This document shows positions 1 through 12,303 of a stretch of DNA of 64,000 nt, in pieces. A model generated the notes under the pieces. It was not told the DNA's origin, did no database searches, and worked only from the letters and a program-made list of their open reading frames with translations. Positions within the stretch are counted from its first letter, which is position 1, and each line of letters starts with the position of its first letter. Source of the DNA: Pratylenchus scribneri (lineage: Eukaryota > Nematoda > Chromadorea > Rhabditida > Pratylenchidae); assembly GCA_030063045.1 (NCBI GenBank), contig JAQSEB010000166.1, positions 219,001 through 283,000 of the forward strand, read 5' to 3'. Position numbers and translations under genes: made by a program.

Positions 1-410
1 ACAGTTTAAACCGATTTTGGTTTTTAAATAAGGTAGAATTGATTAAACCTAATATAATAAGCTAAAACATAATCAAATGATGCGTCTTGACAAGAATGGG
101 TTTGGGATAAACCACTGAACCATTACAATCTTTTCTGCAGATTTAACTCATTTCGAATGTCTTTTTTCGACATGAATTACCAAATAATGAATAATAAATT
201 TACAAATTTAACTGCCATATTTATATAATCGGGGGAATATATATCTGAAAATGCGCAGAAATATTTAAAATATACCCGAAAAATAGAAAAAAAAAAGAAA
301 TTAAAATATCTAATCAAAGAATTCTACATTGATTCCCCCAAAATTTAAAATTCTCGTCAATTTCCATTTTCACTTTACATTGGCCCTTCAGTCCTTCCTC
401 AATTTTCGCC
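1..410. other. 3' flank of the first gene, no gene seen
   Basis: AT-rich DNA downstream of the minus-strand gene that ends at 411. I see no exon here. A GATGCGTCTTGAC word near 80-92 matches a word that recurs in several repeats of the window. Confidence 0.4.
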
Positions 411-3400
411 TCATTCAATATCATCGCCATCTTTGTTGACATTCCCCTCGGCTGGATTTTTAATTCCGCCTGAAACTTCATCGACCGATTCTGTTTCTTT
501 CTCATTTGGGACTTCAACATTCTGTTTTGTTTCATCATCTTCATTGACATCAACGTTTTTTCTTACTTCTCCATCATCATCTCCGGGATTTGTTTCCGAT
601 GGGATTATTTCTTCCTCTTCAGGGTGGTCCAATCCTCCTCCTAGTTCCTTCTTCCCATCTTCCTCATCTTCCGCCTTTTGTGGTTTACCGCCGAACTCAT
701 CATCCGGGTCAACTGAATTGTCTGATCGTTGGATGATTGCTTCATTGTCAGGTCCCTCATCTTCTTGTTCATGTACTTCAGCTGAGGATCGTGCCGATTC
801 TTCGCCTCGTTGTTCAACGTCGTCTTCGATTCCGCCGAAACTTGCCCCATTCCGATTGCCTCTTGTCAGTGCTAAAAATGAGAAAATATTGAAAAAATTT
901 TTATAAATTTAGATTATTTACCATATTAATATTTAATAATCTTTCATTTTGTTTATGTTCTAGTCGATTTTAAATTGGCCATTTTTGGACCAATTTTGTT
1001 TTCGGCATATTTTAATTCAATTTAACATATATCTTTACTCCTAATCTATTCGATTGAGTCAATTTGTTCACATAATCTAATTTTCATATAGATTTATTCA
1101 GTTTAACAACCTTAAGCCATAGCCTAAAAAATTTCTAACTTTTAAATCGGTTCAACATTTTAAAAATTAAAGAAATCTGGCTAGAATTAGTAAACATTTT
1201 TCAAAGAATGAACTTTAATCAGTTGCAGTTCTCAATTAGAAATGACCAGAGTTCATAAGTTACAATTTCCTATGTTAATTTTGATCAATTGAAATCAAAA
1301 TCGGCTTAGCGTATAATTTGTTTCAATTTAATTGAATTAACTGTTCACTCCTTAAATATTGATAAATTCAAAATAAATTACGCAAGGAATCATCATCCGA
1401 TTCATTTCGCTGCTCCTCGTCCATTCCGTCAAATTGATTATATGAATCCGATGATTCATTCTGGCCATTTTGGCTATCCATCAAGTGCGCATATTCTTCT
1501 TCGTTATGCTGCTCTGGTACATTATGATTTCCATGATTCTGTAAAAATATAAATATTCAATGTGATTTTACATTACTATCATTTTTGCATGGAAATATTG
1601 AATACCAAATACAAATGGAACTCTGCATTTTTTCAATCATTAAATAAGATTAATTATATGTAGAAAGCCATTAGTCGTAATTAATTATTACTATAATATT
1701 TTTATCGCCCATATCGCCATTAATTAATAATTTTAGGCTATTTTCTACAAACCAATATTAAACTCGAAATATGGCACTCCACTCAAATTAGTTAAGGGAT
1801 TCATTCTGTTGCATTGCGTTTATAGACTAATTTATTGACGGATTCTTTGCTCTCGATCTCAACTTATAATTCTTCTACAAATTATCGTGGATTTTCTATC
1901 CATTGATAGATTTGACAGGTAAATATTTCTAAAAGGCAAAGAAAAGAGGCATCAAATTGATTTTTATTTTCAATTATAATTAAGAATTGCCCTTTTTATG
2001 ATAATATTTGAATTAAATTCATATTTAGCCTAAGAAGATATTCTCTCTTCAGATTATCTACCATAAAATTCATAAAAATTAGGAGGTTTTTTTCATTTTA
2101 TATTTTTTTAATTAAAACCTCAGATTTTTGATGCAGTGAATGTGGCTCCGGGATCATCACATGGTCAACTCCACTATAGTCAAATTTAGGGTTTTTGTGC
2201 GATTTGTCGGTATGACTCGAAGGCACACTGTTTCCTCCATTATGCAATTTGCCGGTGGGACTCGGTGGCGCACTGCCATGACCATGATGATGGCTATCGT
2301 TTCCATGACCAGTGCCTCCTACTTCTAAAAAATTGAAGTAATATTGAATTTTTAAAGCTTAATTGTTGTTAAATAGCTAATGGCATTTAGCGTTTATCAA
2401 AACTGTTTTATCTTATCATATGTTACAATAATTAAATATGTAAAAAGAACAGTCCCAAAACTTAGTAGATGCTTCAAAGCTCCTATAGATTTCTTTGGTT
2501 TTTCACAAATGAAATACTACAAAAGAAAAATATTTAAGAAATTTGGGTATGGGTATTGTGTAGTGATAGTGATATTATAACTGATTAAATCAATCGAATT
2601 ATGGGGCTTTATTCTTTTTCATTTATATCATTATAACCGTTTTTACTTTTTAAGCCCATTTTACGACACTTAATAACTTGTATTCAATTTCGATAGAGCT
2701 AAAGTCAAGATGTGCCTCTTGGTCTATAGTTATTCGCGGTTTTGTCATCATCGAAAGTATTAAAAGTCTATACCGTTTTTTTTATCTAAATCAAAATTAC
2801 CGATAAATTCTCTAATAAAAGCCCATCCTGGGCTTATAAATTTCAGAGGTCCTGCGAAGGGAAACTTTTCTGAAATTTTAAAACAAAAAATGTTTATTTC
2901 GGCTTAATTTCACATTTAAATTGGTTATTTTTGACATAAATTTTTCGAGAGATGGGCTTCTAATAGAGCCTGGGCTTCTATAAGAGGATTTACGGAAATA
3001 TACCCGAATTGATGCATCTCGATGAGCTATAGAATAGAAAGTTTAAAAGTTTTGAAGCTTTCAATAATAAATGATTTCTGGGTAAAAATTCTGACTCTTA
3101 GAATCAGTCATAGATGTGAACAATTTGAACTGATTATCCAAATTAATATCTTAGTTTTCAGTCTTCAATCTCTTATTAGAAATTGAATCAAAAGAAAAAA
3201 CTTACGGATTGAAGGAACTTCATGTTTACCACCTTTCTTCTTTCCTTTGGCTTTTTCTTTTGCCGCTTCTTGGTGCACTGCTGATTTCGATGCATGTTTA
3301 ACCTCGGCATCCTTTTTCAGCTTTTCTATTTCCTTTTTATGCGCCTCTTTTCCAATTTCGGTCTCAATCAATTTTTTCACATGTGCTTTATCATTTTTGT

Positions 3401-4578
3401 CCAATTTGCCCACATCATGCTCATGTTTTTTCATTTCTTTTATAACATTGTTCATAGCCGTACCTAAAAGTAAGATGAGGAGAATATTTATTAGCAGATA
3501 CGATTTACTTTGAATATTTCCTTGTATTTTTCCAGCTTCGACCTTTTTCTTATTCTTCGTTGTTTTAATTGCTTCTTTGACTGCTTTTTCCACTTCTTTC
3601 TCTAAAATTTCATTCTTTTTAAATGCAGTCTGAATATCCGATTCCAACAATTTTTTCAATTCTTCTATCGGCAATTTTGCCGCTTTCGCATAATTCTTTT
3701 TGTTTTTGGCACCTTTTTTCTGTCCTTCTTCATTACATTTCTTATGGAGTTGATCTTAAATAAATAAGAATTACAATGTTATTATGAAAAATTATCACAA
3801 ACCGATGATATCTTTCTCAAAGGCTTTCAAATCTTCTTTTCCCGCATGCTCTTTGTGATGTTGTTGATCCTTGGCCGAATGCTTTTGTTCATAATGTTTG
3901 GCTATCACTTCATTCAACGCCTTTTTGAGAAATTCCATTTCTTTTTGATCATGTTTTTGCCCCGCTTTGTGAGTTGGACTGCTAGGAGGTTTCACCGCAG
4001 TAGGCTTTTGAGTTTTCTTTTTGCCAGCACCGGCGGGAGTTGCCGCAGCAGGTTTCGGTTGAGTTTTCGCTTTTCCATGTGTTGGGCTGCCTGGTGGCAC
4101 AGCAGCATGATGATTCGGTTTAGTTTGCTTCGGTTTAGGTTTGCCTTTCTTTCCTTCAGCATGGGCATTCGCTTTAAAAATAAATAATTTCTCTTGAATT
4201 TCATATCCCAATTTAAAAAAAGGTTTAATTTTCAGAATGTACATCAGAAAGACAGTTATTGAATTTAACTCATTTTTAAAGGTTTATTTTAGCTTTTTTT
4301 TGGCTATTTGATGGGAAAATGTATGAAAACTTAACCTAAATTTCAGATTTCAACTTTAATATTATGGAGATGGAACAAATTGGGCACCCCAATATGACTG
4401 CAAATCAATTAATTTCTTTTAATTAGGCTAATTTTAATTAATTTTTTTTTGAAAAAGTTTATGAGAAACCGAATTTTCCCTATTTTTACATTATTATCAT
4501 ACCGCATTGTAGGAATTCAACCAGAACAATGGCACTGATTAAAACAAAAATTGTCAAAAATTTGCTGTTTGGGAACAT
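411..4578 (-). CDS. Secreted lysine-rich/acidic low-complexity protein
   Basis: Function unknown. Seven exons on the minus strand: 4578-4503, 4171-3803, 3754-3509, 3463-3206, 2324-2119, 1538-1382, 871-411. All junctions are GT-AG and in phase, giving 590 residues. Exon 1 codes a 25-residue signal peptide (MF start, hydrophobic LTIFVLISAIVLVEFLQC). Next comes a Lys/Pro/Ala/His region (about 26-148), then a lysine-rich, probably coiled-coil region (to about 310) with many EKEVEKAVKEA-like stretches. A Gly/His/Ser-rich segment follows, and the last 153 codons are strongly acidic and end GDDIE. The charge thus changes from strongly positive to strongly negative along the chain. The leader exon closely resembles that of the RNase H-like gene at 38513-38576. 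I recognise no domain; secretion is inferred from the leader. A shorter form could end by reading through the 1382 donor to a stop at 1368. Confidence 0.8.
2800..2995. repeat. Inverted-repeat element (MITE-like), family CCGTAAATCCTCTTATAGAA
   Basis: Lies in intron 4 of the secreted charged protein gene. The left end reads CCGATAAATTCTCTAATAAA followed by AGCCCA, and the right end is its imperfect inverse. The element at 23085-23350 has closely similar ends. There is no coding capacity. Confidence 0.6.
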
Positions 4579-5090
4579 CGGAATTAATTTTGGATATAAA
4601 TTATTTGGTTGGCTTTTTGGATTGTTGATGTGAGCGTTTAGGCCTTTGATGGGTGGAGAAATGGGGGATCTGACGGGAAAAAGTGAGGATTTTCCCTCAA
4701 AGCTAGGCCAAATTTATGGGAACCATTTTGCCTAAATGATAGAATATGGAAGAACGCGCGCATCCAATGAATTGTGGATGATGTGACCTACCGATATTCG
4801 GGACGCGGGAAGGCACTTCAATGCCCCAACCTTCCACTTTCCCTTAAATCTCGGCATTTTCTCCTTAAAAATTCCCTCTTTCTTTCACCCCTTAAGACAA
4901 AATCGCCAATAAGCACTGCTGGCAAATTCTGATAGGCCAAAATGCCGCACGCGAACATTTGTCCTCTCGCTTTTTCCATTCTCTCAATCAAGCAGGAGAA
5001 ATTGGTGGCCTCTTTCCATCTTCCCCAAAATGTAAATAGGCATTGGCCAATTCCATGACCAACAAAAATGACGTGAGGACATATACAATT
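4579..5090. repeat. Duplicated flanking DNA, copy A (upstream of the 411-4578 gene)
   Basis: No gene seen. About 4820-5075 (ending with a GACATGT-like GGACAT run) matches 5820-6105 in the same order, including shared stretches such as GCCGCACGCGAACATTT and AATTCTGATAGGCCAAA. The part at 4590-4810 matches 17266-17440 (GCGCGCATCCAA and GAATTGTGGATGATGTG). As it abuts the start of the secreted charged protein gene it may contain its promoter; that is inference. Confidence 0.55.
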
Positions 5091-5391
5091 ATTTTGTGGT
5101 TATTTATAAATTCGACTCCTTCTTTTGAAGTGCCGAACTTGAATATAGCTAGTTTTGCATGTAATACAATTTTGCATGTAATACAAAAGTAAATAAATAA
5201 ATAAAACAATTTTATTTATTATTATGGTTAAATTTAGACTTATTAAGATTCATGGTTAAGCTAATGTTTAAGACATCAATTTTAAAATAATTTACAACTT
5301 AATTTTCAACTGTACAATGAGAGAAACCAGAATTCATACGGTCGCCGGTTTGGGCCGTCTGTGCGAGTTGGCTGTTAGTAGAGTAGGCGAA

Positions 5392-5816
5392 TTGTGAGAC
5401 ATCGCGGGTGGACGTTTCAGCGTCGGCCGTTTCAGCGTCAGCGATTTTGACGAGTCATAACTCAGCAAAGAAGAAACCATTTGAGACAATTTTGGTATCA
5501 TTGGATAGAGCTAATCAAACTCTATTAAATGATATATAGCAATTTATGAAAAGTTAAATATCCTCTTAATTACAAGCTTCTAAGTAAGAAAAAGCGACTT
5601 GTATTCAGTTTTTCGACTTAACTTTTTCGACTTTAAGTCACTTAAATTTTCATTTATCCAAAAAGCTTTATCCACTTTTCAATAGAGTTTGATTAGCTCT
5701 ATCCAATGATACCAAGATTGTCTCAAATGGTTTCTTCTTTGCAGAGTTATGACTCGTCAAAGTCGCTGACGCTGAAACGTCCGACGCTGAACCGACCCCC
5801 ACCCGTGATGAGACAT
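5392..5816. repeat. Long inverted repeat containing TTTCAGCGTC words
   Basis: The left arm begins near GAGACATCGCGGGTG and includes GTTTCAGCGTC, GACGAGTCATAACTC and GGTATCATTGGATAGAGCTA. The right arm is the inverse, ending at 5816. The centre is near 5600. The arms carry the recurring ATAACTC and GAGCTAATCAA words discussed in the findings. Confidence 0.7.
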
Positions 5817-5819
5817 ATC

Positions 5820-6110
5820 CACATCGCTTTTCCCCCTCCCTCTTCTTCAATCCCACATTTCCCTTATAGAAAATTCCCTTTTTCATTCACTCCTTCTTAA
5901 GGCAAAATCGCCAATAAACACAGGCAAATTCTGATAGGCCAAATCCAAAATGCCGCACGCGAACATTTTACTCCCTCTGGCTTTTCCCATTCTCCCAATC
6001 CCAATCGAGGCGAAATTTGGTTGCCTCTATCATCCATCATCCCCAATGTATAAATCGGCAATGGCCAATTTATGGCCAACCAACATGACGCTATAGGGAC
6101 ATTTTATTTC
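5820..6110. repeat. Duplicated flanking DNA, copy B
   Basis: Matches 4820-5075 in the same orientation, with small insertions and deletions (GCAAAATCGCCAATAA, GCCGCACGCGAACATTT, GGCCAATTTATGGCCAACC). A weak echo of the last phrase is at 7140-7165. No gene seen here or in 6111-6456. Confidence 0.55.
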
Positions 6111-6456
6111 TCCCTTCAATTCAATTTTTCTCCTACATTTCTCCGATTCTCTCTCAAATCACATTCAAGGGGAGTGGGGTGATCAACCGAAACTATTTTG
6201 CCTATTTTTTATAGGGAGAAGGAGAAAAATTGTGGTAAAGGAGAGAGGCAATGAAATGTCTCGAAAGTGCATTGTTGGCCAAAAGTTGGCCAATTAATCA
6301 ATAATATCAATTACCTTTCTAGCCGATTTGCATTTTGCATAGTGGGGAATGAAAAGGTGAAATGAAGGAGGTAAAATTCAAGGTTGCCGGATTTTGCAGA
6401 ATTTGGGAACAAAATTAAAAGAAGAGATTTAAGGCTGTATAATGACTGGTTGGCAC

Positions 6457-6847
6457 CAGTGCTGTGCATCAGCTATTTTGAGACCCAGCCCCGGCCCCAG
6501 GTCCCGGCTTTTCAGAATTTTGGCCCCGGCCCCAGCCTCGAGGCTTAACTCTTGGCCCCGGCCCCAGGACGTCCGGGGCCGGCCCCGGACAAATAACTAA
6601 AAAAAATCAAAGAAATTTTATAAAAATTATTAAATTATTTAATGTATTTTTTATTTTTAACTATCTATCCTTGAAATATAACGATATTTCCATTATTTCA
6701 TTTTCAAAAAATATAATTTAATCCTTCAAAATCAAAATAATGACCATAATTTTTGTTAAATTCAGGGCCGCCCCGGGGTTGATCCGACCTTCATAAAGTC
6801 GGCTTCAACCCCGGGGCTGGTCCGGAGCCGGGGCCCGCGCATCACTG
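6457..6847. mobile_element. hAT-like non-autonomous element with GGCCCCGG-rich ends
   Basis: It starts CAGTGCTGTGCATC and ends GCGCATCACTG, imperfect terminal inverted repeats of the CAGTG type common in hAT elements. Both subterminal regions are very GC-rich (repeated GGCCCCGG) around an AT-rich core, unlike the surrounding DNA. I could not find a convincing 8-bp target duplication. No transposase is encoded. Confidence 0.55.
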
Positions 6848-7479
6848 CTTATATGATGGTCAATAAAATGGGGAGATTAGAGAGAATAGCATCCATAATA
6901 ACGTTGCCCTAAAATCATCCGTACAAATTTACAGATCACTCGAAACATTTTCGTAAGTTCACCTGTAAATATTATTTAATAAGCAAGCATTTTATAAATT
7001 CTGACTGGCTATCATTTTTCTCTTTATATCTTCCCTATATTATTTCTCTAAATCAAGGCAAAAAAATTGTTTTACTTTTTTTCGATTCTCTCATAATTTT
7101 TTCAATGCAAATCGGCAATGAAGCAAAAATAATTGAGATTGGCCAATTTGTGGCCAACCCGGACCCTCATAACGGAGGAATGCAACAATAAGAGAGCAAA
7201 TTTTGGGAAATTTTGGAAATAATTTAAAGATCTGAGATATTTTGAAAATATCCCAAAAATGACTCAAATTATTCGAATATTTTGACGATTACCAATTATT
7301 TATAAAATTCATGTTTGAACTAATTTTGTAAGAATTAGAAAATAAAAGAAAAAATAATTTATCAAATGAGTGAAAATTGTGAAAATATTTTCAAAATGAT
7401 ATCAAATTGCGATGATATATTGGGAATTGGAAAATTTCTCAGAATATCTCTTGTTGCTAATTATAAAATGAGTTACATA

Positions 7480-7640
7480 ATAATTTTGATTTTGAAATGA
7501 ATTGTGAAAATGAGTTACAAAATATTCTGAAAATGAGATTCATTTTCAGAATTCATTTTCTGTCTCGTTTTCTTATTCAAACGAAAATGAATTTAAAAAT
7601 ATATTCTGAAAATGAGTGGTATTTTTAAAATTTATTTTGA
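7480..7640. repeat. Short AT-rich repeats of the GAAAATGAG.TCATTTTC type
   Basis: Alternating direct and inverted copies of a GAAAATGAG / CTCATTTTC core with TCAGAATTCATTTT spacers. The same family makes the 79-bp tandem array at 13935-14300. Confidence 0.5.
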
Positions 7641-7784
7641 TTTTATTTTATAATAAATTATAAAATAAGCCAAATGACTAATTCCGAAAATAATTTTAAA
7701 TTTTCTAGCAAATTTGCAACAAAAGACTTCTTTTGAGAATATTTTGAGAAAAATATGAATATCGATTTTAAATAAAGAGATCAG

Positions 7785-8290
7785 CAGGGGTGGTAAGATA
7801 AGATGTTTGCCAAATGGAAGTCAACTTTTGGCAGTTTGCTTAAAAGTAGACTACTCACTGAAAGCATTTGAGTTATAAAAATTCACTGAATTCAGCGAGA
7901 AAATAACTGGCTGTCGTTCTTATCTTAAGCATGTTGCTTTTCTCTCCTTTTATAAGCAATTTTTCAAAAATTTATTAAAAATCAATGAAGAGAAAAATAT
8001 AAAATTTTTGCATAAATATGTATAGGAAGCTTAATTCTAAATCTTAAAAATATTTCTAAATTATTTAGACAGCTCTAAAATTTTTTTCCTTGTCTAAATA
8101 GTTGATTGAAGTAGGGCACTTCCATCATTTTTCAGTCTGCTCGTTGAATTCAACGTTCTTATCTTGAGCCGCTTTTTTTCAGCGAGCAACCTGCCATTTG
8201 GCAGAAATTGATTGCGCGTCTTATCTTATATTGAAAGCAGACTGCGCCGCCTAATAAGACCGCTTTAACATTTCTTATCTTATCACCCCC
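7785..8290. mobile_element. MITE-like element with GGGGTGRTAAGATAAGA ends
   Basis: The left end is CAGGGGTGGTAAGATAAGA and the right end the near inverse (TTCTTATCTTATCACCCCC). Internal sub-repeats of TTCTTATCTT and of GCCAAATGG/CCATTTGGC form further inverted pairs. There is no coding capacity. Confidence 0.6.
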
Positions 8291-8379
8291 AAGATATAAA
8301 ATATAGAAGATAAAAAAATTAGAAAAAAATATCATGAAATATTAATAAAAAAAACCAAGATGAATTTGTTTAGCATTAA

Positions 8380-9560
8380 TTGATCCTCTAGCTCAAAGAT
8401 GTCTTCCACGCCATTTTGCCTAGGGCTGACATTTTCCGGCACAATTCTAACATCGAGATCTTCCGGCGCCATTCGGCTTAGCATTGTTCCACCTGAATTC
8501 GTAAAAATTAAAGTTAAATTGCATTTTTTAGGTGGTTTTTTTTGCCGAGAGATTTGGGTTCTTTTGCCGAGAGATTGGGTTCTTATGCCGTAAATCGGTT
8601 TTTTGATTATAAGTTGTTAGCGCTTGATCCTAGAACCCTAAACCTTAAATCTATTTTATAGAGCTAATCAAGATGCGTCGATTGATATATAGTTTGTTGA
8701 AGTTTGGCTCAAAACTAAAAGAGTTAAACCGTTTAAACCATATTTTAGTTCTTGGTTTATAACTCTTTTAGTTTTGAACCAAACTTCAACAAACTATATA
8801 TCAATTGACGCGTCTTAATGAGCTCTATAAAATAGGTTTAAGGTTTAGGGTTCTAGGATCAAGCACTTACAAGTTATAATCAAAAAACCGATTTCTCGGC
8901 AAAAGAACCCAATCTCTCTGCAAAAGAACCCAAATCTCTCGGGAAAAAAAACTTTTCTCATTTTTTTTGTAAGTATTTAATTTAATAAAAATTAACCTCG
9001 GCCTCGGTGTCTGCAGTATCTGAAGAAAGATCGATGGTATGGTGGTGTCGGAGAGCTCGATGGTTAAGTCGTTGACTTTTTGCTAAATCTTTTTTTTTTA
9101 TCAATTTTATTACAAAAAATAAACCTGTGCATTTTCATTGCATTACCAGAACCGCGTATAACATTAAGATCTTCACCGCCATTTGGCGCAACTTTGACGG
9201 GGTCATCCTGAATTCTTTAATAAATTATTTTTTACATTTTTACAAATATTTACCTGCTAAATAAGTTCACCCAATTCACGGCCTTCAGGTGCCACTTATT
9301 CAACATTCTGATGGTCCTGAATTAGAATTAATTTTGGTTTTTACTTTATAAATTTATAAAAAATAAATAAACCTTTTAATTTGAATATCTGCCACACCAA
9401 GATCTTCAACGCCAACTGGTTTGACGTTGTTGTGGTCTTCAAGAATTTGTTTAAATTTAAATTTATTTATTTGTTCAAAAAACCTGTTAATTTGATTCAC
9501 CAAAATTTTGATCATGTGCCATGAGTTCCACAGCCGAATTGTCCCGGAATTTTGCAAAAT
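8380..9560 (-). pseudogene. Decayed exon-like units, minus strand
   Basis: At least four short units on the minus strand look like exons bounded by GAATTCAG-type acceptors and GT donors: near 8390-8492, 9150-9205, 9262-9317 and 9380-9440. Three share a coding theme of the form A-P-x-x-G-x-E-D-L-x-V, spelled by DNA close to GAAGATCTTGATGT. One unit (9262-9317) has stops in the frame that matches its siblings. Reading phases do not chain into a continuous protein, so I call it a decayed duplicated-exon cluster. The original gene is not recognised. Confidence 0.35.
8533..8955. repeat. Long near-perfect inverted repeat
   Basis: The arms include TTGCCGAGAGATTTGGGTTC, CTTGATCCTAGAACCCTAAA, GAGCTAATCAAGATGCGTCG and TTGAAGTTTGGCTCAAAACT, mirrored about a centre near 8740. 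It sits between two of the decayed exon units on the minus strand. Same layout as the inverted repeats at 19815-20178 and 35801-36205, but different in sequence outside the shared words. Confidence 0.8.
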
Positions 9561-10499
9561 AATTATTTCAATTTGGTCTCTAAATTATGCAATTTCTAAA
9601 AAATAATAAAACAACTCAATTTAAATATTGTAATTACAATTTAGAAATTAAAATTTTACAATAATTTCGGCCTAGGAAAAATCAGATGCATATACATTGC
9701 ATTGCAGTTATTATTTGAAAAAATCTCTAATATAAAAGAGCAGATATTTTTGATAAAAGAAATTTATTGGACATAGAATATAACTTTCTCGCTTCCCAAT
9801 TTTTTTATTTTTAAAGATCTTATAATAAAAAAAATGCACATGATTCAAATAGGTTGTTATCGATTAAAATGCATCAAGACAAAAATGTGAATAAATTTAT
9901 TCACTTGCAATGAGGTTTGCTTATTTTTTAATTTATAAAATCCTTTTGCAAATTATGAATTTTCAAAATTGCGATGCCAAAGAATGCATATTTGCTTACC
10001 AAAAATGAGAGATTCATCATGAACAAACTTGAAGATCTTGAGGTTTGCATTCCCCACTTATTTCGAGAAAAAATATTCTCATTAAAAACAATTAACTATT
10101 TCTAAAAATATTAATAGGTTCCTTAATTTGTTGGCCATCTAGTATATAAAAAGTAACTATATAATGAAGATTTTTAATAGTTTTTTTATTCTCAATAAAC
10201 TAGTTTATAAATTATAGTAAAAGATATTACATTATTAGGAAATGTATGCGAAACGAAAAATTTGAAATCATCTGGAATTTTACATTAAGATCTCACATTA
10301 TGCTAAGCGCCTCATGAAACAAGTTCAATCAATTAATGGTGCTGATTTTTTGAGGAGATATTTGATCAGATAAAAAAATGAAATCTAAATTTTAAGAACA
10401 TAAGGATGAGTCAATTAAGGAAAAGGCACCTAATTGCCAAAAGCATGTGGAAGCAATTTCAAAGGTTAATATAAGTCAATTTAATAAATAATATTCAAA

Positions 10500-12010
10500 C
10501 GGGCAATAGCAACAATTTCATGATGCATGTTTAGCCTGATGCTGGCAAAGATCTTGTTGAAATAACAACGTAGGTAATATTTAAATAGAAATAAAAACTA
10601 AATTTTAACTTTTCAGGACGAGTCGAATAATGACAATGTGCAACATAATAGGCAAGATCTGATGGAAATATTTGCCAAGGTTGCCTTTTAAAAATCAATA
10701 AGCAAAATTAATTAAACAAAGTTAATTACAACCAAGGACCAAAAAGCAACGATGAATCAATTGCCGGCCCAGATCATGACGTGGCAATGGCATTGAGTGG
10801 AACCATTTACACAGGTTTACCCAGGTTTATATTTATATAAAATTAAAAGTTTAATTTTAATACATTCATGACCACAAAAGCAATGATGAATCAATTGCCG
10901 GCCGGCCCAGATCTTGATGTGGCAATGGCATTGGGTGGAAATATTTGCACAAGTTTACCCAGGTTAATATTTATACAAAATTAAAATTTTAATTTTAACA
11001 CATTCATGACCACAAAAGCAATGATGAATCAATTGCTGGCACGCCCAGATCTTGATGTGGCAATGGCATTGGGTGGAAGCATTTGCACAGGTTTACTTAT
11101 TCTAAATCAAAATAATTAAAAAAAACATTCAGAGCAACTATGGACCAAATGGCATAGAAAATAATGTTTTGCATCAGAAATGGTTTTCAAAAGGAGCAGG
11201 TTAATTTTTTAGAATTTAAATAATTTTTAAACCAAATAAAAATAAATTTAAAATACAATGAACAATGGGGAACTTGTGGGACCTAACCAAAAATTTGATA
11301 AACCAACTTAATAGATTTATATTTTTACAAATATTAAAATGTAGATTTTAACAAATTTAGATCAACTAAAAAATGATGAATCAACTGGCAATACAGATCT
11401 TAGTGTGGCAATTAGCCTGAAAATTACTATCAAATTCATCAGGTTTAAGAAATAAGCAAAATTCAAATGAAATTATTTAGAAAACCAACTCAACGTTGAT
11501 CTATTGCAGCAATCATGACTCTCAACGAATACTGACAAAAAAACAACGAGGTTAATTACTAAAATAAATACTTCCTAATAAATCCAATTAGCCTAATAGC
11601 CTAAGATGATTTTGTTAGTTATCTAGATCGATTTGAAAATGACATTATAAATTAAATCAAATAGTATTTCAGAAATGGCAGAATGGTTCCTTATGGCAAG
11701 CCGATATTGGAATGTGAACTCTGGGGGCCACTGCTAAATCAATGGTTTCAACGATTTGTAATCCATTTTTAAATGAATTCAAATAGTCAATTCACAGAAA
11801 ATTTGAAATTGAGATCTGGCCACTGGAAAGAAAAATTGTGCAATCCAAAATTGCCACTGGAAACTGCAAAAAAACAAAAGATCTTGGCGTTCAGTACAAG
11901 GTAATATTCCAAAATTAATCTATGATATAAATTATTTTATTAGGAATATGAGGCTGCTTCATTGTCAGAAAGATCTATGCAAGTGGAATGAAAAGAATAT
12001 GGAAAAATGG
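10500..12010 (+). pseudogene. Decayed exon-like units, plus strand, with a threefold tandem array
   Basis: Three units start at about 10738, 10871 and 11009 (spacing 133 and 138 bp) and share ATGATGAATCAATTG, CAGATCTTGATGTGGCAATG and a GT-type end after TTTGCACA. A weaker fourth copy is near 11365-11420. Copies two and three can be read as M-M-N-Q-L-x-A-x-P-D-L-D-V-A-M-A-L-G-G; copy one is shifted by a 4-bp difference. Further exon-like pieces at about 11672-11755, 11800-11900 and 11943-11990 read partly as protein but are out of phase with each other. The GATCTTGATGT core links them to the minus-strand units at 8.4-9.5 kb. Confidence 0.35.
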
Positions 12011-12303
12011 TGGACCCTAAAATGCTTATTTCATAATGGTTGAGGTAAATGTACCTTCTCGTTAAAAATTTTACATTCCTTAAAAAAATTCATTTACATA
12101 TCAAATGAATAATTCAATCATTTCTGGCAAAAATTTTTATATAGATAGGATTTTTGATCTAATCAAATCAAGTTGTACAATTCGATTGAGCTCGACCAGC
12201 TGAATCTATTTAGGTTTAAAGAAAATTGTACCAAATTGAATCAACGAATTTTATTAACTCATGAAAATAAAAAATTAAAAGATTCTTAGTTCTTACCTTA
12301 GGT

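Noticed and set aside
314..906. Three open frames (one plus, two minus) overlapping the acidic last exon
   Set aside because: They are other frames of the acidic exon 871-411; only that frame continues in phase to the upstream exons.
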